A DNA stretch of 64,000 nt from Streptomyces sp. NBC_00154. Its GTDB lineage: Bacteria > Actinomycetota > Actinomycetes > Streptomycetales > Streptomycetaceae. A model generated the notes under the pieces. That model made no database searches and was not told the origin of the DNA. It was given only the letters and a program-made list of their open reading frames with translations. Positions 18,226 to 26,847 of this stretch are shown in pieces. Numbering within the stretch: the stretch's first letter is position 1; every line of letters starts with the position of its first letter. Both the position numbers and the translations under genes were made by a program. Location: positions 1,680,501 to 1,744,500 of the forward strand of contig NZ_JAPEMI010000001.1 of the NCBI RefSeq assembly GCF_026342835.1. Reading direction: 5' to 3'.

Positions 18226-21200
18226 GCTCCAGCTCGGCCAGTCGCTCGGCGGTCGACTCGCCCGCCGCGCCGCCGCCGTTCGGCAGTTTGCGCCATTCGA
18301 GGCCGGCCGCCCGGTACGCCTCGCGCGCAGCCCGGGGACGCCCCGCCTTCTCATACGTCATACCCCGCCAGTGGTTGGCCGTAGCACTCAACTCCACAGC
18401 CTCTTGGAGTTGTTGTGGACTCTCCAGCTCCGCTTCGGTCCTCCGGGCCGACTCCGCCGCGTCCCGGAACGCCTCGGCCGCTTCGTCGAGCCTGGCCGGC
18501 CGCTGCAGTGCGCGCGCGGCGTCGAGATGGGACCGGCCGAGCGCCAGCCAGCAGCGCGCCGCGATCAGCGGGTCACGGGCCTCCTGCGCGGCGAGCCCGA
18601 AGAGATGCTCGGCCTCTCGCAGATCGACCCGGTCCTCGGTGGCCCGGTGCCGCAGCATCAGGGCCCGGCCGAGCATCAGCAGCCGCTCGGCCTGGCGCGC
18701 GCTGCCGGACGGCGTCTCCGTGCGGCAGTCGCGCAGCACCCGCACCGCAGCGCCGATGTACTCGCGCCCGTCCGGCAGTTCAGCACGTCGCAACAGGGTC
18801 CCGCCCCATTCCGCGAGCAGATCCGCATGGGCCTGGGAGTCGCGCGGGACGCCGCGGGAGGCGCGGGCGAACCATTCGGCGGCCGCGACGAGTTCGTCCG
18901 GTGCGTCCAGCTGTTCGTAGCGGGCGACCCGGACCCGGCCCGCCCTGGTCTGCAGCGCGGCGCGCTGACGCTGTTCCCGTACGGTCTCCAGCGCCTGGTC
19001 GATCAGGGTCGCCGCCTCGTCCGGTTCGCCGCCGGCGGCCAGCAGGGCGTCCACCAGGTCCAGCAGGATCCGCACCTCGGTGCCCAGGGTGTGCCGGCCG
19101 CCGCCCGCCCCGAACGCGGTGCGCAGCGAGCGGGCCGCCTGCTCCGCGTACACCCGCGCCTGTTCGGTGTCGACGGTCGCCCCGGCCAGTTTGAGCAGAG
19201 TCCGGCCGTGCGCCAGCGGCAGCGTGGCCGGACGGTTCTCCTGGTCGGGCCAGACGTCGGCGAACGCCTCCAGCATTCCTGCCGCGGCCTGCAGCAGTGC
19301 ACTGTCGCCGCCGAGGCGCCACTGCGCCTCCAGGGCCCGCACCCGCTCCAAGGTGAGCCGCAGCGCCTCGCCCGGGTCGAGGCCTGGGGCCGCGCAGGCG
19401 ACCGTGTACTCGCGGTCGGCGCGTCGGAGCAGGGCCAGTGCGCCGCGCCGGTCGCCACGCCGCCGCCGGTCGTCGGCCGCGGCGTGCAGCACCTTGGCCA
19501 GCACCGCCCGTTCGCGTACCGCTCCGGGATGCGCGGCGGCCCGTTCCGCGGCGCTCTGAGCCTCGCGCAGGAGGTCGTCGCCGCCCTGGACCTCCCACAG
19601 GCGCAGCACGCACCGGGCGTACTCGGCCCACAGTTCGGGGTCGGCACCCGGGTACCGCTCGCGCTCGGTTGCGCCCCGGAGCAACTGCACGGCGTCGATC
19701 AGGTACTGCACCATGCTGTCCGAGTCGAACTGTCGCAGGAGTGCGCGAGCGCTCTCCACCGCCGTGTGTGTCGTCCGGCCGGGGGCGTCGCGCCCGCCCC
19801 GGTCGCTGTAGAGCGCGAACTGCTCGGGCAGGGGCATGAAGCGCTCCAGTACACGGGCCGCGACCTCGGCGAAGGGATGGGGAACGCGCGACCCGCCGCT
19901 TCCGTCGCTCCCCCCGTTCTCGTCACTCTCGACGCTCTCGCCGCTCTGCGTGCGGCGGCCGAGGTCGGTGGCGTACGAGGAGACGCGTGGCCCGTCTCCG
20001 AGCTGGGCGAACGCCAGCGCGGGAAAGTTCGGGCCGCCCTTGCCGAACCGCTGCTCTATGTACTCCGAGCAGTGCTTGAGCACGAGCAGCGCCTCGTCCC
20101 GTCCCAGTGGTCCGAGCAGCGCCTCCTGGACGCCGGGCGCGAACTCGTACCACTGCCCGTCGCCCGCGCCGTCGCCCTTGCTCCGCGAGATCAGTCCGCT
20201 GAGCAGCACCTCGGCGAGTTCGGAGGGGCCCGAGTCGGGCAGCATCGTCCGCTGCACCAGCTGCATCACCGGCAGATAGAGCGGGGCCGCGGCGAGATAG
20301 ACCGCCAGCTGTCCGGCGACCGGGGAGGCCGCCGAGCGGAAGCGGCTGACCAGCTGGAGCGACGACATCCGGTCGCCGGGACGCGGCGCGGGGGCCGCGG
20401 GCTGGTCGGCCCTGACCCAGCCGACCGCTCCGGAGATCCGGCCGGCGCCGGTGCCGGAGAGCAGCCTGGCCCAGGCGGCGAGCGCGCCCGCCACCGGCGG
20501 CAGTACGGGGACGGCGAGAGCGCCGGGACGGACGGTGGGCGCACCGCCGGCCTCCTCGGTGACTTTCAGCACGGTGGCGCCGGAGAGCCCTTCGCCGCGG
20601 GAGAGCGCGCCGTAGGTGACCGGCAGTCGGGTGCGGTTCCACATGCGCTGCGGCAGCGGCTGCAGTACGGCGGTCGGGGCCTGCCGGGCCAGCTGGTGGA
20701 GCAGCCGGTGGGCGCGACCGCTGTGCCAGAGCGGTCCGGCGCAGTCGCTGACCAGGACGGTGACTCGGCGGCCGGTCGGATCACTGAGCCGGTCCGCCGA
20801 GTTCAGCGGTGCGGCGGCCGGGTCGGGGCTGCGGCTGACCGCGCAGGAACCGTCCGGGCCACGGTGCAGATAGCGCACCTGGACATCCCGAAAGGCGCCC
20901 AACTGACCGAAGATCTGCTGGAGTTCACCGAACATCAGGTCCCAGACGCGCATCGACGAGGAGGCGTCCATGACGAACTGCAGCAGCGCGTCCGCGCGGG
21001 ACACCCCGCGGAACACCGGGATGATCAACCCACCCGCACGGGCGCTCAGTTCTGCGGTGCCCGTCTCGTCCAGGACGCGGCGCAGGGGTGGTACGGCGGG
21101 GCGATAGCGCTGCAAGGGACGTAAGGCTCGCTGGATTTCAAGAGGTGCTGGCAGGGCGGGGGCGGCGGGCACACCGAGAGTGAGGGTGGCGGGGCCGCGG

Positions 21201-21655
21201 CGCCCATGGCCGTGCGGTCCGCCGCCCTCGCCTCGCCCGTCGCGGAGCGGGGCGGGGTCCGCGGGCGGTACGGGATACAGAGCTATGCGGCGGTCGGTGG
21301 CCGCGGGATCCCCCTGCTCCGCCGGCTCGTCGTCGTCCGGTGCGGCGCCCGTACCGCGGGCACGCCCGGTCGTGGTGCGGGCGGACGGCGTGGCCGGTCC
21401 GGCGTCGGGCAGCTCGGCGCGTGAGGGCGGTACTGCGCGGCCGCCCCGCTCCTCCGCCGCTTCCGGTGTCTCGGCGCGGCGGGTCCATCGGGCGAGCCAG
21501 AGTGCGTCGCAGAGCTGTTCGGCGTCGGGGTCGAGCCCGGCCTCGCGCAACCGGGCGACGAGCGCGGGCAGCAGACCTCCGTCGTACGGCTCCGGCTCCG
21601 CTGGGTGCCCGCCCCCTGCACCGTCCGGACCATGCCGTGCCGTGGCGTCGGGCAT
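18221..21655 (-). CDS. SAV_2336 N-terminal-domain/vWA/TPR-like protein
   Basis: 1144 residues. The N-terminal domain (LLPALVARLREAGLDPDAEQLCDALWLA) is of the SAV_2336 type. A Pro/Ala linker leads to a vWA domain with the intact metal motif D-A-S-S-S (FVMDASSSMRVW) and VTVLVSDCAGPLW. The second half is helical and TPR-like with many ALAR/EAA repeats. It begins 7 nt after the MoxR stop, so the pair is co-translated. In vWA-MoxR-VMAP systems the vWA protein is proposed to bind the MoxR ring and the protease/VMAP effector. The start was placed at the ATG after GAGG; the frame is open 96 nt further upstream inside the MoxR gene. Confidence 0.85.
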   Translation of the reverse strand: MPDATARHGPDGAGGGHPAEPEPYDGGLLPALVARLREAGLDPDAEQLCDALWLARWTRRAETPEAAEERGGRAVPPSRAELPDAGPATPSARTTTGRARGTGAAPDDDEPAEQGDPAATDRRIALYPVPPADPAPLRDGRGEGGGPHGHGRRGPATLTLGVPAAPALPAPLEIQRALRPLQRYRPAVPPLRRVLDETGTAELSARAGGLIIPVFRGVSRADALLQFVMDASSSMRVWDLMFGELQQIFGQLGAFRDVQVRYLHRGPDGSCAVSRSPDPAAAPLNSADRLSDPTGRRVTVLVSDCAGPLWHSGRAHRLLHQLARQAPTAVLQPLPQRMWNRTRLPVTYGALSRGEGLSGATVLKVTEEAGGAPTVRPGALAVPVLPPVAGALAAWARLLSGTGAGRISGAVGWVRADQPAAPAPRPGDRMSSLQLVSRFRSAASPVAGQLAVYLAAAPLYLPVMQLVQRTMLPDSGPSELAEVLLSGLISRSKGDGAGDGQWYEFAPGVQEALLGPLGRDEALLVLKHCSEYIEQRFGKGGPNFPALAFAQLGDGPRVSSYATDLGRRTQSGESVESDENGGSDGSGGSRVPHPFAEVAARVLERFMPLPEQFALYSDRGGRDAPGRTTHTAVESARALLRQFDSDSMVQYLIDAVQLLRGATERERYPGADPELWAEYARCVLRLWEVQGGDDLLREAQSAAERAAAHPGAVRERAVLAKVLHAAADDRRRRGDRRGALALLRRADREYTVACAAPGLDPGEALRLTLERVRALEAQWRLGGDSALLQAAAGMLEAFADVWPDQENRPATLPLAHGRTLLKLAGATVDTEQARVYAEQAARSLRTAFGAGGGRHTLGTEVRILLDLVDALLAAGGEPDEAATLIDQALETVREQRQRAALQTRAGRVRVARYEQLDAPDELVAAAEWFARASRGVPRDSQAHADLLAEWGGTLLRRAELPDGREYIGAAVRVLRDCRTETPSGSARQAERLLMLGRALMLRHRATEDRVDLREAEHLFGLAAQEARDPLIAARCWLALGRSHLDAARALQRPARLDEAAEAFRDAAESARRTEAELESPQQLQEAVELSATANHWRGMTYEKAGRPRAAREAYRAAGLEWRKLPNGGGAAGESTAERLAELER

Positions 21656-21662
21656 CAGCGCA

Positions 21663-22709
21663 TCACCTCGGCCGGTCGAGTCGCTGGATGAGCAGGTCGG
21701 CGAGCCGGTCCCGGCCGGCCGGGGCGGCGGCGTCGGTGAGGTAGATCGCATTCAACAACTGGTCGGTGGCGAGGAGTTCGCTGCGCGACCGCTCCAGGAA
21801 GTGGGCGATGAGATCGTCTCCGGAGCGCGCCGCCTCGTCGCCGAGATGGGCTCGCACGAAGGTGGCGAGCCGCTGGTGGTCGGGGCGGCCCAGCTCCAGG
21901 TGGATGCAGCGGCGCATCAGCGGGGCCGGGAAGTCGCGTTCGCCGTTGCTGGTGAGCACGACGAACGGGAAGGCTGCGCACTGTACCCGGCCACCCTTGA
22001 CCGTCACTTTGGTGCCGTCGTCGGTCAGCACCTCGGCCTCCCCGTTCGGCAGCCGGTCGGCGATCCGTTCCAGCTCGGGGATGCCGAACTCGCCCTCCTC
22101 CAGCACATTGAGGAGATCGTTCGGCAGGTCGATGTCGCTCTTGTCGAGTTCGTCGATGAGCAGCACACGGGGCCGGTCGGAGGGCAGCAGTGCGGTGCCG
22201 AGCGGGCCGAGCCGGATGTAGCTGCCGACGTTCTCCGACGTGTCGGGGCCGACCGCCCCTGCCGCTGCGCCGTGCGCGGCGATCTGGACGTCCTGCAGCC
22301 TGGCGATCGCGTCGTAGTGGTAGAGGCCGTCGAGGAGCGTGGACCGGCTGACGATGGGCCAGCGCAGGACCCGGCCGAGCCTGAGTTCATGGGCGACGGA
22401 GTGGGCCAGGGTGCTCTTTCCGGCTCCGGGGCTTCCGGTGACCAGCAGCGGGCGGCGCAGATAGAGCGCAGCGTTGATCATTTCGAGCTCTTCGGCGCCA
22501 GGCCGATGCAGTTCGGCGAGGTGTCGGTGGCCGCCGAGGCGTCGGGTGGCGGACCCGTCCGTCCGGTCGCTCCCGGTCCCGTCGTCGCCGGGGTCCGGGG
22601 CCTCGCGGGCCGCGAAGTCCCGCCAGGGCGGCGGGGACGGCAGCTGTTCGATGCCGTCGTGCGGTTCACCGGCCCCTCGGTAGATGAGCCACTCGCTGGG
22701 TTCGCTCAT
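21663..22709 (-). CDS. MoxR-family AAA+ ATPase
   Basis: 348 residues; ATG preceded by GAGG. An about 70-residue disordered N-terminus is followed by Walker A GSPGAGKST, Walker B VLLIDELDKSD, and the MoxR-type signature with NVLEEGEFGIPEL. Ser/Asn sensor region at FVVLTSNGERDFP. MoxR ATPases work with vWA proteins as chaperone-like remodelers. It follows the trypsin/VMAP gene after 115 nt containing a perfect TTCACGG palindrome, and the next gene is its vWA partner. Role in this locus: the NTP-dependent switch of cassette A (inference from gene content). Confidence 0.92.
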   Translation of the reverse strand: MSEPSEWLIYRGAGEPHDGIEQLPSPPPWRDFAAREAPDPGDDGTGSDRTDGSATRRLGGHRHLAELHRPGAEELEMINAALYLRRPLLVTGSPGAGKSTLAHSVAHELRLGRVLRWPIVSRSTLLDGLYHYDAIARLQDVQIAAHGAAAGAVGPDTSENVGSYIRLGPLGTALLPSDRPRVLLIDELDKSDIDLPNDLLNVLEEGEFGIPELERIADRLPNGEAEVLTDDGTKVTVKGGRVQCAAFPFVVLTSNGERDFPAPLMRRCIHLELGRPDHQRLATFVRAHLGDEAARSGDDLIAHFLERSRSELLATDQLLNAIYLTDAAAPAGRDRLADLLIQRLDRPR

Positions 22710-22774
22710 AGCGTGTTCCTCGTCGTCACTCGTCCGCCTGGTCCGGTGTGAGGGGCAGCAGCCGTCGAACGTGC

Positions 22775-22795
22775 TTCACGGTATCGATCCGTGAA
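22775..22795. promoter_or_regulatory. Palindrome TTCACGG-N7-CCGTGAA upstream of moxR
   Basis: Perfect 7-bp arms at 22775-22781 and 22789-22795 in the only sizeable gap of the upstream half of cassette A, 66-86 nt before the MoxR start. Size and symmetry suit a dimeric repressor site or a short hairpin. No dedicated regulator gene lies in the island. Confidence 0.45.
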
Positions 22796-22824
22796 CTCCC
22801 CCGTAAGAGGCCGGCCTTCGCTGT

Positions 22825-24909
22825 TCACGGTGCCTCCAGGAGCTGCCCGGAACCGGGCAGCACATGGTGCGGATCGTCATAGAACAGGACAATGCCGTAG
22901 GACCAGAACGCATCGGCCCGTTCCGCCTTCACGTCCCTTCTCAGTTTGTGGATCCTCTGCGGCAGCCGGTCGGCGGTGTGGGCCTCCGCCACGGTGTTGA
23001 GGGCGCGCCGATGGAATTCGGAGCAGACCCCGTCGGGTTCCCCGGTCCGCCGCCACAGGGCCACCCCGAAACCACCGTCGAGGATCCGCACCAGTCCGAC
23101 CGTGGTCTCGGGATCCGGCCGGCCGCCGTACCGGCAGAGGACCGGCACGGTCTCGTGCGCCAGGGTGTGCAGGCTCGCCACCTCCGGTACGCGTACCCCC
23201 ATTCCGTCCTCGCAGTCGACGACTTCGGCTCGCATCGAGGAGTTCCGGGTGCTGTTCCAGCGGGCCCTGCGCCGTCTTTCCACTTCGTCGTCCGGCGGCT
23301 GCCCTCGCTCCGAGCGGCGCACGACCACCGGACGCACGGCGCCGAGCGGCAGCCCGTCGGGGGTCACCTGCCAGTTGTCGACGTCCAGGCCGAGCAGCGC
23401 CGGTACGACCGCGACCTGGAGCACGGCGGGGCTGTCCGGTTCGTCGCACCGCCGGAACGCCTCGGCGAGCGGGGCGGCGAGTCGCTCCGGCAGGGCGCCG
23501 AGCCCCGTGCCCTGGCTGTCCTCGGCGACGGGCAGGACCTCCCCGGCGGGGCGGGCGACGCCGATCCGCCAGTCGTACAGGTCCCGTTCCCAGCCGCGCG
23601 GCTCCAGCTCCAGCAGGACGAAGGCGCGTTCGCCGTACCGGGCCGGCTCGCCCATCGGGGCGGGGGCCCGCTGGTGCTCCTGGTCCCGGTGCTGCCGGAC
23701 GGCGCGCCAGTGCAGCACGAGTTCCTGCCGGAAGTCGCGGGAGAGGTCCTCGTCGGCTATCCGTTTGACCCATTCCCAGAGGGACTTCGTGGCGGTCCGG
23801 GTGGAGGGCACGTCGAACGGGCGGTCGGCGGCGAGAACGCCCATGCAGTAGCGCAGGATGAGTTCGACCGCGGCGTCGCGGTCACGGACGCGGGCGTCGT
23901 ACAGCGAGCCGAGGCCGTCGCGCCAGCCGCGCGGCGCCGGGCGGAGGTCGCGCGCGTGGACGTTGGGCAGGCTGTCGAGGAGACTCAGCAGATTGCGGGT
24001 GCTGACCGGCGGCGGGAACTCGGCGAGCCTGCCCAGCAGGTCGATCCGCCGCTTGGGGCTGAGCACCCGGCCGGGCGGCCCGGGCAGGTCGCTCTGCACA
24101 TCGGCCCAGGTCCGCTCGGTGGAGGCGGGGCTGTTGTGCCGGTCGGCGTGGTAGCGGTCGTGGGCGTGGAAGACGGCCTGGTAGGTGTCCTCCGACTCGG
24201 TCTCCACGGGTCCGGCGGGCACCGTCAGGGAGCGCAGCCGCTCGATGCCGACGGCGGTGCCGCCCTGATGGTCGTCGAGCCGCGACTTGATCACGCCGAC
24301 GACCTCGCCCCGGGCCACGTCCACCACGGGACCTCCGGACATCCCGAGCTCCAGCCAGTCCCCGTCGAGCCGGATCTGCTGGTCGGCGTCGGCCCAGCCG
24401 CCGTACGTGCCCTTCACCTCGCAGTCCCCGCTGAGCGTCGTCAGCCCGCCGCCCGGCGAGGGCGCCCAGCCCACGCAGCGGACCTTGCGGCCGCGGAGCA
24501 TGGCCTCCGAGCGCTCGGTGACGTAGACACAGGTGTGTTCGACGGGCCGCCGGAGCTGGATGAGCGCAAGGTCGGGAGCGGGCCAGCCGGTGACCCCGGC
24601 CGGCCGGGTCTCGGGCAGCGCGGCGAGCACCACACCGGGGACCTCGGTCAGCTCGGCGCTGTACGGATCGGCCCTGAACAACACGTTCACCTCGCGCCCC
24701 TCCCCCCGCATGGCCACATGCGCGCACGTGAGGACCCAGCTCGGGGCGATGAAGAAGCCGCTTCCCAGGAAGCCCTGGCCGGGTCCGTCAGTGGCATACC
24801 CGGCACCCGGGCGATGGATGCGTACGGTGGCGTCCCGCACGAGGTCCATGAGCGCAGCCTCCGCCTGGCCCGGACCCCCCTCCGCGCCCCCGCCGGCCTC
24901 CTGCGTCAT
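22825..24909 (-). CDS. Trypsin-like serine protease fused to VMAP C-terminal domain
   Basis: 694 residues. The N-terminal chymotrypsin-fold protease has His64 in WVLTCAHV, Asp113 in APDLALIQL and Ser191 in LGMSGGPVVD, so the triad is intact; no signal peptide is present, which argues for a cytoplasmic protease. The rest (about 260-694) matches the vWA-MoxR-associated protein (VMAP) layout, with an effector region and a C-terminal WERDLYDWRIGVARP segment. It overlaps the upstream Trypco1 gene as ATGA. In the vWA-MoxR-VMAP model this is the effector chain of cassette A: the protease would be released or activated by the ATPase/vWA pair. The target is unknown. Confidence 0.87.
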   Translation of the reverse strand: MTQEAGGGAEGGPGQAEAALMDLVRDATVRIHRPGAGYATDGPGQGFLGSGFFIAPSWVLTCAHVAMRGEGREVNVLFRADPYSAELTEVPGVVLAALPETRPAGVTGWPAPDLALIQLRRPVEHTCVYVTERSEAMLRGRKVRCVGWAPSPGGGLTTLSGDCEVKGTYGGWADADQQIRLDGDWLELGMSGGPVVDVARGEVVGVIKSRLDDHQGGTAVGIERLRSLTVPAGPVETESEDTYQAVFHAHDRYHADRHNSPASTERTWADVQSDLPGPPGRVLSPKRRIDLLGRLAEFPPPVSTRNLLSLLDSLPNVHARDLRPAPRGWRDGLGSLYDARVRDRDAAVELILRYCMGVLAADRPFDVPSTRTATKSLWEWVKRIADEDLSRDFRQELVLHWRAVRQHRDQEHQRAPAPMGEPARYGERAFVLLELEPRGWERDLYDWRIGVARPAGEVLPVAEDSQGTGLGALPERLAAPLAEAFRRCDEPDSPAVLQVAVVPALLGLDVDNWQVTPDGLPLGAVRPVVVRRSERGQPPDDEVERRRRARWNSTRNSSMRAEVVDCEDGMGVRVPEVASLHTLAHETVPVLCRYGGRPDPETTVGLVRILDGGFGVALWRRTGEPDGVCSEFHRRALNTVAEAHTADRLPQRIHKLRRDVKAERADAFWSYGIVLFYDDPHHVLPGSGQLLEAP

Positions 24910-25466
24910 GACCCACCGCCGTCAGCGGCCGCGGCCGCAGGGGGATGCGCCGGTGCGCCGGTGGGTGCCCCGGCGGACGGCGACGGGGGCGCGGGCTCCG
25001 GTTGTCCGGGGTGAGCCGGGGGCGCCTGGGCTGCAGGTGGCGCGGACGGGATCGGGGGCACGGCCTGCGTGGGCACCTGGGGCGTGACCGGCGGATCGAC
25101 GGGCGGTCCGCCGCCGTTCCAGGTGAGCGTGACCTTGATGGCACCTTTGGCCTCCCCGTCCGCGAGGAGCCCGACGACCTTGCCCGCCTTGGCGGTGAGC
25201 TCGATGCCGAATTCGACGCTGACCTCGTCCGGCCGCACGGCCCGCAGCGGCTCGGCGAGCGACCGCGCGACGCCGGTCACCACCCCCTGCAGGCTCTCCA
25301 CCCGGGCCTGCACCTGGTCGGCGAAGTCCGAGAAGCCGGTGTCCGTGTAGGACAGACCGCTCCCGGCCGGCGTTCGCCGGAGTTCCTCGGCCCCGGAGAT
25401 GCGCGCCCAGACCGGCGTACCGTCCGGCAGCTCAATGCGCGTAATACGGGCCTCGCTGTCGCTCAT
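24906..25466 (-). CDS. Trypsin-co-occurring domain 1 (CU044_2847-like) protein, copy A
   Basis: 186 residues. The ATG after GGGGGG was preferred; the frame continues 144 nt upstream without a good site. The N-terminal part begins ITRIELPDGTPVWARIS, then a helix of about 30 residues, then the family core VRPDEVSVEFGIELTAKAG with AIKVTLTW, which matches copy B. The last about 65 residues are Pro/Ala-rich and disordered. It is the first gene of the island and overlaps the protease by ATGA, exactly the co-occurrence that gives the domain its name. Divergent from the DUF6104 gene. Confidence 0.85.
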   Translation of the reverse strand: MSDSEARITRIELPDGTPVWARISGAEELRRTPAGSGLSYTDTGFSDFADQVQARVESLQGVVTGVARSLAEPLRAVRPDEVSVEFGIELTAKAGKVVGLLADGEAKGAIKVTLTWNGGGPPVDPPVTPQVPTQAVPPIPSAPPAAQAPPAHPGQPEPAPPSPSAGAPTGAPAHPPAAAAADGGGS

Positions 25467-25630
25467 GACACCCCCCGTTCCCCCAACTCCCCGCAGGTTA
25501 ACGGCAGTACGTGACCGATGCGAGGTACATCGGCCATGACACCGGGGCGGGACGTGTCGGTTCCCGAGGGCGTCCGCACCGTCCCGTGCGGCCCGGTCGG
25601 AGGCGCTCACCAGGCATTAAACTTGCCGCC

Positions 25631-25816
25631 ATGTACTTCACCGACCGTGGCATCGAGGAGCTGGAGAAGCGGCGCGGCGAGGAGGAGGTCACCTTCGAGT
25701 GGCTCGCCGAGCAGCTGCGCACCTTCGTCGATCTCAACCCCGACTTCGAGGTGCCCGTCGAGCGCCTCGCCACCTGGCTGGCCCGGCTCGACGACGAGGA
25801 CGAGGACGACGAGTGA
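25631..25816 (+). CDS. DUF6104 family small acidic protein
   Basis: 61 residues, MYFTDRGIEELEKRRGEEEV onward, ending in an acidic DEDEDDE tail. It is a conserved Streptomyces protein of unknown function, mostly helical, soluble, without cysteines. It has its own promoter region, divergent from the island, and marks the return of the conserved chromosome. The assignment to DUF6104 is from memory of the family sequence. Confidence 0.8.
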   Translation: MYFTDRGIEELEKRRGEEEVTFEWLAEQLRTFVDLNPDFEVPVERLATWLARLDDEDEDDE

Positions 25817-25847
25817 CGAGGACGACGAGTAGGGCGACGCCCGGGAT

Positions 25848-26693
25848 CTAGGACCTGTCGCCCCTGATCCGGTCGTACGCGAGACCGGCCGCCCCGTGCG
25901 CGAGCAGCATCACCCCCGCGAAGGCCCACCCTCCGCTGCGGCGCCCGACCCCCCAGGCAACGAGCGGGAGACCCGCGGCGAGCTGGGCCACGGCGAGCGC
26001 ACGGGCCCTGGGGCCGCGCAGCCACGGACCGAGGCCGCTGCTCTCGACCGCGTCGAGTTCCAGCTTCACCGCATCACGCCAGCCCGCCCACGCGATCCGT
26101 TGCGCTTCGGGCCGGCCGCCGGCCGCGGTGCGCAGCCGGTCGGCGGGTTCGCCGGGTTCGAGGCCCGGCGGGAGCATCACTCCGATGCGGGCGAGGACGG
26201 CGAGCAGCCCGCGCATCCGGGTACGGCCGTCCGCTTCGGGGTCGGGGCGGGTCAGCGCTTCTAGCTGCTGGATGTCCAGCACGGGATCGAGGCCGAGCCG
26301 CGCGGCGAACGTACGCATCGCCTCGTCCTCCCCGGCCGGGGTGCCGTCCGTCAGCCAGACGTAGCCGACGGGCCGCCGGAAGCCGGACGCGAGTGTGTAG
26401 CCCGCCCGGTCCCCGTCCCACCACAGCGCGAGGACCGGCCAGGTGGAACCGACCGCGAGTGCGGTGGCCCAGCCGCCCAGCACACTGTCGACCGGCTGTT
26501 CCCCCTCCGTCTCCGCCTCGCTCCGACTTTCCTGTCTGTCCTGCCAGGGCGTGCCCTCCGGGACGAGGACGCTCCACTCGTCCCCGGCGGGTGCGAGCAG
26601 CATCCGCTCGCGCAGCAGATGGGCCACGGGCCGCACGGATCCGGGCTCGGCCCGGCACAGCAGCAGCGCGCCCACGGATGATGTCGCGTTCAT
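25848..26693 (-). CDS. Hypothetical protein with C-terminal membrane segments
   Basis: 281 residues from the second ATG (MNATSSVGALLL); the upstream ATG at 26702 lacks a better site. The first about 215 residues are soluble and mixed alpha/beta; the end contains two hydrophobic stretches (ALAVAQLAAGLPLVAWGV and GWAFAGVMLLAHGAAGLAY) that could form a membrane hairpin. No family recognised. Convergent with the DUF6104 gene and divergent from the DUF4097 gene. A GGGCAA-T-TTGCCC palindrome lies at 26707-26719, just upstream of its start. Confidence 0.75.
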   Translation of the reverse strand: MNATSSVGALLLCRAEPGSVRPVAHLLRERMLLAPAGDEWSVLVPEGTPWQDRQESRSEAETEGEQPVDSVLGGWATALAVGSTWPVLALWWDGDRAGYTLASGFRRPVGYVWLTDGTPAGEDEAMRTFAARLGLDPVLDIQQLEALTRPDPEADGRTRMRGLLAVLARIGVMLPPGLEPGEPADRLRTAAGGRPEAQRIAWAGWRDAVKLELDAVESSGLGPWLRGPRARALAVAQLAAGLPLVAWGVGRRSGGWAFAGVMLLAHGAAGLAYDRIRGDRS

Positions 26694-26779
26694 GCCCCAC
26701 ACCGTAGGGCAATTTGCCCATATTTGGAGCTATTTGATCGACCCACGACATCTCACCTCCTCTTGACTTCCCCGATCCG

Positions 26780-26818
26780 CGATATATCGTGTTCTGCAAG
26801 AGACGCGATATGTTGCGT
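26780..26818. promoter_or_regulatory. Two ATAT-centred palindromes before the DUF4097/PadR operon
   Basis: CGATATATCG (26780-26789, perfect) and ACGCGATATGTTGCGT (26803-26818, ACGC/GCGT arms) share a CGATAT core. A TTGACT at 26763-26768 lies 16 nt before TATCGT (26785-26790), so the first palindrome overlaps the likely -10. PadR regulators bind ATAT-rich dyads of this kind and usually control their own operon, so this is probably the autoregulatory operator of the gene at 27707. Confidence 0.6.
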
Positions 26819-26847
26819 CGCGCTGCGTTCCCCGGGAGGTCAGATCC

